From Myxococcales bacterium (GTDB lineage Bacteria; Myxococcota_A; Polyangia; Polyangiales; JAFGIB01), in the NCBI GenBank assembly GCA_028817855.1, contig JAPPOT010000764.1:1-33298 (forward strand): DNA of 33,298 nt. Direction: 5' to 3'. The position numbers and the translations under genes are program-made. This document shows positions 24,850 to 31,278 of this stretch, one piece after another. The notes beneath the pieces were generated by a model. The model made no database searches, had not been told where the DNA came from, and worked only from the letters and a program-made list of their open reading frames with translations. The first letter of the stretch is position 1. Every line of letters starts with the position of its first letter.

Positions 24850-25158
24850 TCAACGCACGCGGCAGGTGCCGCTGGTGCTCGCGACCATGTTGCAGACCAG
24901 GCCGGGTGGGCAGTTGAAGGTGTCGACGCAGCTGTCGAAGCAGGTGCCGCCCATGCAGATGCCGGTGGAGCTCCAGGCGCGGCATTCCTCCTGCGTCGTG
25001 CAGCTGGCGGTGCACATGTTGAAGATGCACTGAAGGCCATCTGCGCAGGTGGTCGTGGGATCGCACTGCTCGGCGTACTGCCCCACCGGAGACGCGTCGT
25101 CGCCCGAGCAACTCCACAGTCCCAGCACCATTCCAACCACCACGACGAGTCGCTTCAT
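24850..25158 (-). CDS. Small Cys-rich lipoprotein, relative of 19911-20294
   Basis: 102 residues from the ATG at 25158, preceded by GGAGGGCAGAGG. MKRLVVVVGMVLGLWSC is a lipoprotein signal. After the lipid Cys there are 12 Cys with spacings 5-5-4-3-5-8-4-3-5-5-9, nearly the order seen in the other Cys-rich lipoprotein (3-5-9-3-5-8-7-3-5-5-8). Segments CTTQEEC and CPPGLVC correspond to CNSDAAC and CPTGTAC there. The two are probably homologues with two disulfide-rich modules. It has its own promoter and is the first gene before the methyltransferase. Confidence 0.72.
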   Translation of the reverse strand: MKRLVVVVGMVLGLWSCSGDDASPVGQYAEQCDPTTTCADGLQCIFNMCTASCTTQEECRAWSSTGICMGGTCFDSCVDTFNCPPGLVCNMVASTSGTCRVR

Positions 25159-25214
25159 CAAGCCTCTGCCCTCCGTTCCCTCCCCGGCCCTTGAGGAGGT
25201 GGCTCACGGCCGCC

Positions 25215-25244
25215 AGCATACCCAGAGCCCGAACCATTTCACAA
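25215..25244 (-). promoter_or_regulatory. Promoter of the Cys-rich lipoprotein / methyltransferase unit
   Basis: On the minus strand TTGTGA (25239-25244), an 18-nt spacer and TATGCT (25215-25220), leaving about 50 nt of leader with a ribosome-binding site before the ATG at 25158. Confidence 0.45.
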
Positions 25245-25263
25245 AAGTCCCCAAAGGGATACC

Positions 25264-25881
25264 GTGACCCGCGTCGGCGTGGGTGTGCGGCTTCGAATCC
25301 TGGTTCTCACGCTGCTCGTGGAAGGCGGGCTTCTGTTGCTCGCCTACCTACTCGGTTGGCTCGTCGACGCGCCGCCCTTCGCGCGCCGCGCAACCGATAG
25401 CGGCGGGGCATTGTTGATCGGGTTGCTCGCGACCGCGCCCATGCTGGGCCTCTTCGCGCTGTCGATCGGCTCGCGCTGGTCTCCGCTCGTCCGCATTCGG
25501 CAGCTGTTGTTGGACGACTTCATGCCGCTGCTGTCAGAGAGCGGCGCGCCCGACCTGCTGCTGATCTCGTTGCTTGCAGGCATCGGCGAAGAGGCGCTCT
25601 TTCGCGGCGTGATCCAGGTTGCGCTCGCGGATTGGCTGGGCGTGGGCCTCGGCCTCGCGATCACGAGCTTGCTCTTCGGTCTCGCCCACGCGGTGACGTT
25701 CGGCTACCTCGTGCTCGCCACGTGCATGGGTGCCTACCTGGGGTGGCTCCTGCAGTACAGCGGGGGGATGATCGCGCCGGTCGTCACCCACGCGCTCTAC
25801 GACTTCGTCGCGCTGCTCTACCTGCGGCGCCGTTTCACTGCGAGGGCTTCGGCTTCGGAGGCTGGCGCACCTCCTCGGTGA
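25264..25881 (+). CDS. CPBP (CAAX-type) intramembrane metalloprotease
   Basis: 205 residues from GTG 25264, with AAAGGG upstream. About six hydrophobic helices surround the glutamate-type intramembrane protease motifs: motif 1 EEALFRG in AGIGEEALFRGVIQ (Glu-Glu and Arg), motif 2 LLFGLAHAV (His), and motif 3 in VVTHALYDFVALL (His, Asp). These place it in the Rce1/CPBP family, whose bacterial members cleave or process membrane peptides and proteins; the substrate is unknown. The last 47 bases overlap the convergent cyclophilin gene. The start overlaps no other gene, and the promoter is not obvious. Confidence 0.9.
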   Translation: MTRVGVGVRLRILVLTLLVEGGLLLLAYLLGWLVDAPPFARRATDSGGALLIGLLATAPMLGLFALSIGSRWSPLVRIRQLLLDDFMPLLSESGAPDLLLISLLAGIGEEALFRGVIQVALADWLGVGLGLAITSLLFGLAHAVTFGYLVLATCMGAYLGWLLQYSGGMIAPVVTHALYDFVALLYLRRRFTARASASEAGAPPR

Positions 25882-26659
25882 CGCGCGCGTGCTTCACGTA
25901 GTCGAGCTCCGGAAACTCCGCCCGCAGGTAGGCGTTGCCCTCGCGCTGGATCCGCGCCTGACGCGGCCCGCGGCCCGCCGGTGCGCTCTCGCCGTAACCC
26001 GAGTGGATCTGATCCATCACGTGCATGTCACGCACGACGCCGATCGGCGCAAAGCCCATCGCGTCCAGTCGTCCGTTGTCGACGAAGTTGATGAAGACCT
26101 GATTGACGCGGGCATCCTTGCCGCTGGTGGCGAAGGTGATGGTGCCGCGGCGATTGCTCTGGGTGACCGGATCGTCCGGGATCTTGGCGTTGCGCCAGAT
26201 GCGCGCGATCTCCGGATCGCCCGGGATGCCGATCTGCGCCATGAAGCCCTGGACAACGCGGAAGAAGGCGGTGTCGTTGAAGGCGCCGATCTTTACCAGG
26301 TTGTAGAAGCGGTCCGCGCCGAGCGGCGCCCAGCTGCGACGGATGTCGATCAACACGTCGCCCTTGGTCGTGGCGAAGAGCACCGTATAGCGCTCCGGCG
26401 CGGTCTCCTTGGCCAGCGACGGATCGCGCAAAGCCGGATGGGCGCGGCGGTCGGCGGGGTCCCGCGGGGGCTCCTTCTTCTCGACCTTCGGTTCCGGCTT
26501 GGGCGGCTCGGGCTCGGATGCGACGGGCTCGCTCGCCGGGGTCGCGGTGGGCTTGTCGGGGGCCGCCGCAGCGGGCTCGGCCTTGGGCGTGGAGCAGGCG
26601 CCCCATACCAGGGCGCTGGTGAAGAAGAGGGTATTGCGGATCGTCCCTACATGGGCCAT
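25835..26659 (-). CDS. Cyclophilin-type peptidyl-prolyl isomerase lipoprotein
   Basis: 274 residues from the ATG at 26659, with AGGAG nine bases upstream. The signal MAHVGTIRNTLFFTSALVWG leads to lipobox Cys22. A linker of Pro/Glu/Lys repeats (about 25-75) would reach across the periplasm. The cyclophilin domain (about 88-250) has TTKGDVLIDIRRSWAPLGAD, FYNLVKIGAFNDTAFFRVVQ, the catalytic-region FRVVQGFMAQIG, GTITFATSGKDARVNQVFIN and FAPIGVVRDMHVMDQI. It catalyses cis-trans isomerisation of prolyl bonds, probably during folding of envelope proteins. It is divergent from the SRPBCC gene and overlaps the protease gene by 47 bases at the 3' end. Confidence 0.92.
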   Translation of the reverse strand: MAHVGTIRNTLFFTSALVWGACSTPKAEPAAAAPDKPTATPASEPVASEPEPPKPEPKVEKKEPPRDPADRRAHPALRDPSLAKETAPERYTVLFATTKGDVLIDIRRSWAPLGADRFYNLVKIGAFNDTAFFRVVQGFMAQIGIPGDPEIARIWRNAKIPDDPVTQSNRRGTITFATSGKDARVNQVFINFVDNGRLDAMGFAPIGVVRDMHVMDQIHSGYGESAPAGRGPRQARIQREGNAYLRAEFPELDYVKHARVTEEVRQPPKPKPSQ

Positions 26660-26735
26660 GTCGAAGACTCCTGAGAGCACCGTTTCGGCGCGGAAGGTTA
26701 GCGCCTTTTTCAGGCGGCTCGATGGGAAACCCGCC

Positions 26736-26774
26736 TTGACCCGGGACTCGGGTATCGTAACTTTACAGTTGTAA
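26736..26774 (+). promoter_or_regulatory. Promoter and palindrome at the SRPBCC gene start
   Basis: TTGACC (26736-26741), 16 nt, TAACTT (26758-26763; a weak -10). The start ATG is ten bases later and lacks a ribosome-binding site. The palindrome TTACAGTTGTAA (26763-26774) covers the predicted transcription start and the A of the ATG; its TACA-N2-TGTA core resembles BlaI/MecI-type operators. Confidence 0.35.
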
Positions 26775-27409
26775 TGCGCTCTTGGCTTAAGATGGCAGCC
26801 GTGCTGGCTGCGACCTGTGCGTGTGTGTGGTGGGCACTGCCCGCGGCCGCAGGCATGGGTGAGCGGGGATTCACGGCCCTCGAGCGTGCTCAGCTCGAGG
26901 CGGGCGAGCTGGTCCAGCGTCCCGCTGAGCGCCGCCAGGGTTCGCTGGAGCTGCTCGGCGGCTCCAGCTGGCAGGTGATCGATGCGGCGCCCGAGACCGT
27001 CTGGCAGGCCCTGCTCGACACGCCCCACTACCCGCGCATGATGCCGCAGGTGCTCGAGGCGCGGCTGGTTCGCGACGACACCACCAAGCGCACCGTCTTC
27101 ATGCGCCAGGGCGCCTCCGGCTTCATGGAGAAGCACTACTACCTGGACGTCCGCATCGATGAGGCGCGCCGCGACATCACCTTCTCGATCGATCAGCAGC
27201 GGCCCCATGATCTGCGCGCGGCCTACGGCTTCTACACGGTGCGCCCCTACAAGGGGCGACGCACGCTGCTCGCCTACGGCGTGATGGCCGACATCGGCGA
27301 CGGGCTGCTCGTCGGCCTGGTGCGCGACGAGGTCCACGAATGGATGCTGAAGACGCCGTGGATGATCAAGCAGTTCGTCGAGCACACGGGCCGCCACATC
27401 TACAAGTAG
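26774..27409 (+). CDS. Exported SRPBCC/START-like (polyketide cyclase-type) protein
   Basis: 211 residues from the ATG at 26774. MRSWLKMAAVLAATCACVWW followed by ALPAAAG is a signal peptide. The rest matches the helix-grip fold of SRPBCC proteins: LLGGSSWQVIDAAPETVWQA (beta1 and the first helix), LLDTPHYPRMMPQVLEARLV, then strands with TVFMRQGASG, KHYYLDVRIDEARRDITFSI and GFYTVRPYKGRRTLLAYGVM, and the long C-terminal helix. Such proteins bind hydrophobic ligands in a cavity. Export from the cytoplasm is less usual for the family and suggests a lipid-handling role in the envelope; this is inference. Confidence 0.8.
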   Translation: MRSWLKMAAVLAATCACVWWALPAAAGMGERGFTALERAQLEAGELVQRPAERRQGSLELLGGSSWQVIDAAPETVWQALLDTPHYPRMMPQVLEARLVRDDTTKRTVFMRQGASGFMEKHYYLDVRIDEARRDITFSIDQQRPHDLRAAYGFYTVRPYKGRRTLLAYGVMADIGDGLLVGLVRDEVHEWMLKTPWMIKQFVEHTGRHIYK

Positions 27410-27480
27410 CGCGCGCGTCGCGCTTGCCATGGGGAGCTTGATCGTGGTCAACGCGTGCACCCCGCGCTGCGCGTATGTGA

Positions 27481-27514
27481 TCGGTCGAACAAGGGCGCGA
27501 GCCCATTCGACCGA
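27481..27514 (+). promoter_or_regulatory. Structured leader hairpin with GNRA-type tetraloop
   Basis: TCGGTCGAA (27481-27489) pairs perfectly with TTCGACCGA (27506-27514). Between them, after a CAA/A internal loop, GGGC pairs with GCCC around the tetraloop GCGA. The ribosome-binding site of the 54-residue gene (AAAGGTAGG) follows within a few bases. It is likely an mRNA 5' element; no known riboswitch family was recognised. Confidence 0.55.
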
Positions 27515-27526
27515 AAGGTAGGCCCG

Positions 27527-27691
27527 ATGGCCTTCGCAGACTCCAATCCCGACTCGCTTGCCAAGAAGTTCTTCGTCGTCACGATGTGCGGCGTCGTGGC
27601 GTACGTGGCCTTCGTACTCACCATGTTGTCAGCTCCCGACAAGGCGGAGACCGAGCAGGAGGACTACGGCGTCACCGTGGCGCACAACTGA
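27527..27691 (+). CDS. 54-residue single-TM membrane protein
   Basis: The ATG at 27527 is preceded by AAAGGTAGG at a good distance; the open frame extends upstream, but that part covers the leader hairpin. The sequence begins MAFADSNPDSLAKKFFVVTM, has one transmembrane helix (about residues 15-36) and an acidic soluble tail (DKAETEQEDYGV). Small one-TM proteins of this kind are often accessory subunits of respiratory or transport complexes, but nothing here identifies a partner. It lies between the SRPBCC gene and an unknown gene. Confidence 0.65.
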   Translation: MAFADSNPDSLAKKFFVVTMCGVVAYVAFVLTMLSAPDKAETEQEDYGVTVAHN

Positions 27692-27738
27692 GCGCGCGAC
27701 GGCCCCCAAGCGACCCCTGCGGCGACGCGCGTGGCCGC

Positions 27739-27764
27739 ATTGGGATGAAAAAATCGCCATCCCA
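27739..27764. terminator. Hairpin after the single-TM gene
   Basis: TTGGGATG (27739-27746) and CATCCCAA (27757-27764) form a perfect 8-bp stem with a 10-nt A-rich loop, 48 bases after the stop codon. No T tract follows on the plus strand, so termination is uncertain. Confidence 0.4.
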
Positions 27765-27768
27765 AAAC

Positions 27769-27803
27769 GTCCCACAAGTGCACTGTGGGAGTGTGGGAGG
27801 TGG
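27769..27803 (+). promoter_or_regulatory. Possible Shine-Dalgarno-masking alternative hairpins
   Basis: TCCCACA (27769-27775) can pair with TGTGGGA at 27783-27789. TGTGGGAG is repeated directly at 27791-27798, and the second copy contains the ribosome-binding site GGGAGG of the gene at 27810. Pairing with the second copy would hide that site, while pairing with the first would free it. Confidence 0.35.
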
Positions 27804-27809
27804 TGAACG

Positions 27810-28232
27810 ATGACTGGGGGTGAGGAGAAGGGGCCGCAAGGGCCCCACGTGGTGGTGCTCACGCGCGCCGCGGAGTTCCACCTGCTCGGCCGCCGGTGCG
27901 TGGGTGTGCGCGAGCGCAGCACCGGCAGCTGGCAGTCCGGGCACGCCGCCTGGGGCACGGCCCTGCGTGGTAGTCGGCCGCTCGATGGGGGAGAGCTGTG
28001 GCCGGGCGCCCTGCGCGCGGGTGCGGCCCTGGTGCTCGGCTCGGCCGAGGCGCCCTTCGTCTCCGGCGAGGTGCTGGCGATCGAGCACCCCCGGCCGGAC
28101 GACAGCGAGCGTGCGCTGGAGGCCGCGCGTCAGGCCGAGCGCGGCGAGGCCTCCGCGGCCCCCCGCGGTGGCCGCCTGCTCGCCTTCTCTATGCTGGCGG
28201 GTCTGCTACCGTGGCTGGACCCTCGCGGTTGA
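27810..28232 (+). CDS. Hypothetical protein, 140 residues
   Basis: The ATG at 27810 has GGGAGGTGG upstream. The sequence starts MTGGEEKGPQGPHVVVLTRA and includes EFHLLGRRCVGVRERSTGSW and LRAGAALVLGSAEAPFVSGE, which look like a small beta-rich domain. It ends with an Ala/Glu/Arg helix and a short hydrophobic tail (LLAFSMLAGLLPWLDP) that could be a membrane anchor. No family was recognised. The next gene starts 45 bases later on the same strand and may share the transcript. Confidence 0.6.
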   Translation: MTGGEEKGPQGPHVVVLTRAAEFHLLGRRCVGVRERSTGSWQSGHAAWGTALRGSRPLDGGELWPGALRAGAALVLGSAEAPFVSGEVLAIEHPRPDDSERALEAARQAERGEASAAPRGGRLLAFSMLAGLLPWLDPRG

Positions 28233-28277
28233 GCGCCGCGCGGGTCGTGTGAGGACTGTCGTCTCGCCCCCCCCTGC

Positions 28278-29775
28278 ATGGACCCACGCCATCGATCCAC
28301 CTTCCGCGGCATCCTGTTCGGCGCGCTGCTCGCGCTGAGCCTTTGGTCCGTTGCCTGCGACAGCGACCGTGAAGCCGCTGCGATGGAGGACGAATCGGAG
28401 CGCTCCGTCGAGCCCGATGGAGGGAGCGCGACGGAGGTCGGCGCGGACGCCGGCACCCGCGTGCCCTCCGATCAGGCTGACGCGCCCGCCTGGTCGTCGC
28501 TGGCGAACGGCGTGCGCTCCCACTTCGCGAACCCGCTCGAGACACGCCTGTCGGCGAGCAACGCCGCCGAGCTGAAGGAACGCTACGTGCTGACGACACG
28601 CGGCTATGTGACCGGGACACCCGCGCTGGTCGGTGACGATCTCTTCGTGGTGGCCCAGGCGGCGACCTACCTGGTCGACGCACCGAGCGGCGAGATCGTG
28701 TGGGAGAATCGCGAGGTCTTCGGCTCGAGCTCGCCGACTCATGACCGGGGCGTGCTCTATGTCTCGGCCGCGCTCGGCACGCTCCACGCGCTCGACGCAG
28801 CGACCGGCGTGCAGCTCTGGGAGACCGAGGTCGATCCGCACCCGGCGACCGTGGGGTGGTCGTCGCCTGTGGTGGCCGGAGACCTGGTGCTGCTTGGCAA
28901 CTCCTCCGTGGAGGAGGGGACCGCCGTGATGGATGCGACCTTCATCGGTGGCGTGGTCGCCTTCGATCGGGAGACCGGTGAGCAGCGCTGGCGCCACGAC
29001 ACTGCCGAGCCTCCCTTCAACGGTGCGAGCGTGTGGTCGAGCGTCTCGGTCGACCTGGACGCCGCGATGGTCTTCGCGACCACGGGCAATAACTACACCG
29101 AGGAGGCCAACGATCGCTCCGACGCGATCTTCGCCGCCGACCTCCACACCGGCGAGCTGCTGTGGAACACGCAGTTGCACGAGGGCGACGTCTTCAACGT
29201 CTTCACGGCCTTCGACCCGGAGGGTGGCCCCGACTATGACTTCGGCACCAACCCGGTCCTCTTCGAGGCCGAGATCGAGGGTGAGACGCGCGCTGGTCGG
29301 CGCGGGGCAGAAGTCTGGCGTCTTCTGGGCGCTCGATCGCGACACCGGGGAAGAAGTCTGGTCGGTGGAGGTCGGGCCCGGAGGCTTGCTCGGTGGCGTC
29401 CTCAACAACGGCGCCTACGACGGCGAGCGCGTGCTGGTCGCGAGCCACGAGACGGAGGGCGAGACCACGCGCCTGGTGGCGCTGTCGCCTGCCGATGGCG
29501 CGGTGCTCTGGGAGCGCGAGCTCGACGGGCTCGTGACCGGACCGATCACGACGGGCGGTGGTGTCGGTTTCGTCCCGGTCTCCACGCGCATGCTCGCGTT
29601 CGACGTCAGCGACGGCGAGCCCCTCTACGAGATCGAGACCGACGCCACGGTGAGCAGCGGCGCGGCGATCAGCGGAGGGCGCGTGGCCTTCGGCAGTGGC
29701 ACCGCCTTCTTCGGCTTCGAGATGCTCGACACCGTCTTCATCGACGGCCAGGCGCTCTACTTCCTCAGTCTCTAG
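28278..29775 (+). pseudogene. PQQ-like beta-propeller lipoprotein, frameshifted at ~29287-29293
   Basis: MDPRHRSTFRGILFGALLAL continues to lipobox SVAC. Blades of the quinoprotein/PQQ-repeat type follow: VTGTPALVGDDLFVVAQAAT, GTLHALDAATGVQLWETEVD, GGVVAFDRETGEQRWRHDTA. Around 29290 homology jumps to the +1 frame: the first frame runs to EAEIEGETR, and the second continues RALVGAGQKSGVFWALDRDT, then ERVLVASHETEGE and the C-terminal blades to the TAG at 29773. The switch lies in CGCGCGC (29287-29293); restoring one CG pair gives an intact frame of 499 residues. It may be a true mutation, a phase-variable repeat or a sequencing error. Without correction the first frame ends at 29816 after an unrelated Arg-rich tail. 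Confidence 0.8.
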
Positions 29776-29802
29776 CCGAGACGCCGTCTCTAGCCGAGAC
29801 GC
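29768..29802 (+). repeat. 18-nt tandem duplication with hairpins across a stop codon
   Basis: GTCTCTAGCCGAGACGC occurs at 29768-29784 and again at 29786-29802 (18-nt period). Each copy folds as GTCTC-TAGCC-GAGAC. The first copy contains the TAG stop of the beta-propeller gene. Confidence 0.7.
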
Positions 29803-29901
29803 TGCTCGCCCCCTAACGTTGTCCCTGGATGATTGGGTGGTTTACGCGCCTTTGCGCAGTTGCGATCGTGATCCGGGGACTGGATCCCACCGGGAGAGGC
29901 C

Positions 29902-31194
29902 ATGCAGCAACCGACCCAGCGTTTGATGCCCGTGGTTCAGGATGAGCGGCGGTCGGCAACCGTGACGGCGATCGCTTCCGCGCTCGTCGGCTTCGGAGTC
30001 GCCTACCTTCTGCTGCTCACACAGCCGGCTCTGGCCGCGAAAGCGACCGCCTTCGTGCGTGAGGAGCTGTTGCCCGCGAGCGCGGATTGGTTGGCGCCGA
30101 TCACGGTCGCCGGGTTCGCGATCGGCGCCTCCGGCCTCGGCATCTACGCGCTGCGCGGCTTCGTGCTCGGCGTGCGGCGGGCGCCCTACCTCTCGCTCGC
30201 GCCGCTGCTGGCGGTGTTGAGCGGGGTGGTGCTGCTCGGCGGGCGCGCCCAGCTCCCGGTCGAGGGCACCAACACCATCGCATTCGCGGTGCCGGCGCTG
30301 CTGCTCGCGCTCGGTGGCGGCGCCCTGCTTCAGGCGCGTGGTCGCCTGCTCAAACTGACCGGCGCCGCGCTCTGGCTCACACCGATGGTGTTGCTGGGGC
30401 TGGCCTACCTCTCGCGCGCCCAGGGTGTGGCCTCGGCCATCGTGCTGACGCCGGGCGAGCAGCTCTTCGTCTTCATGGTGGGCGCGACCTGGCTGGCATT
30501 GCTCGCCATCGCGTTCGTGGCCCCCGATCCCGCGGGCCAGCAGGCCCAGGCGCAGTCCAACAAGGTGATCGAGGAGCTGCGCGCCAACCTGAGCGAGGCC
30601 GAGAGCCGCGCGAGCGGCAACGTGCGCGAGCTGCACGACCTGGCGTCCGAGAAGCTGCGCCTGCAGCGTGAGCTCGAGTTGCTCGAGCGTCGCGCGGGCG
30701 CGGCGGCGATGGGCAAGGGCGGCGGCATAGGGATGTGGCCGCTGCTGGCCGCCGGCTCGGTGGTGATCGCCGGCTTCGGGGCCGTGACCCACTTCGGCGT
30801 GCAGCGTCCGCTGCAGGTCAAGCTCAACGCCGCACGCGCGGTGATCGCCGACAGTGATCGCGCCCACGCCAGCACGCTCGATGCGTTGAAGTCGCAGCTG
30901 TCGACCGAGCAGGCGGAGCTGGAGCGGGCACGCGCCGAGCTCGCGGGCGCGCTCGAGGACAAGGGCAAGCACGACGAGGCCCTGGCGGCCTGCCAGGCCC
31001 AGCTTCCGACCGAGGAGGAGGCCGCGGCCGAAGCCGAAGCCCAGGCGGCGCCCGCGGTGGCGGCCAAGCCGAAGCCGAAAGCCAAGGCCAAGCCGAAGGC
31101 GCGCGCCAGCAAGCGCAAGGCGCGCAAGCCGAGGGCCCCCGAGGTGGACTCCCTGATCGCCGGCGGCGACGACCCGATCGCCGGGTTGGAGTAA
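29902..31194 (+). CDS. Seven-TM coiled-coil membrane protein with Lys/Ala/Pro tail
   Basis: 430 residues with GGGAGAGG before the ATG at 29902. Six hydrophobic helices lie at about 20-42, 64-86, 97-113, 123-143, 151-171 and 186-206. A coiled coil follows (215-255, EELRANLSEAESRASG ... LRLQRELELLERR), then a seventh helix (268-286) and a second coiled coil (291-355). Residues 377-412 are built from KPKAKAKPKARASKRKARKP, like histone H1-type tails, and the C-terminus ends GGDDPIAGLE. The basic tail could bind DNA or acidic polymers. No family was recognised. It stands alone between a frameshifted gene and the rhomboid gene. Confidence 0.7.
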   Translation: MQQPTQRLMPVVQDERRSATVTAIASALVGFGVAYLLLLTQPALAAKATAFVREELLPASADWLAPITVAGFAIGASGLGIYALRGFVLGVRRAPYLSLAPLLAVLSGVVLLGGRAQLPVEGTNTIAFAVPALLLALGGGALLQARGRLLKLTGAALWLTPMVLLGLAYLSRAQGVASAIVLTPGEQLFVFMVGATWLALLAIAFVAPDPAGQQAQAQSNKVIEELRANLSEAESRASGNVRELHDLASEKLRLQRELELLERRAGAAAMGKGGGIGMWPLLAAGSVVIAGFGAVTHFGVQRPLQVKLNAARAVIADSDRAHASTLDALKSQLSTEQAELERARAELAGALEDKGKHDEALAACQAQLPTEEEAAAEAEAQAAPAVAAKPKPKAKAKPKARASKRKARKPRAPEVDSLIAGGDDPIAGLE

Positions 31195-31223
31195 GCGCCG
31201 CAACACTCACGCTTGGCCTCCCA

Positions 31224-31272
31224 CATGGTCCGACACGGGACCATGCGCTGCGGTCGGTGGCGGCGGTACACT
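31224..31272 (+). promoter_or_regulatory. Rhomboid gene promoter with palindromic operator-like site
   Basis: CATGGTCC (31224-31231) and GGACCATG (31238-31245) are a perfect inverted repeat with a 6-nt spacer. A -10 TACACT (31267-31272) lies six bases before GTG 31279, so the palindrome falls around and just upstream of the expected -35. It could be an operator, or a terminator for the preceding gene. Confidence 0.45.
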
Positions 31273-31278
31273 GACCTC

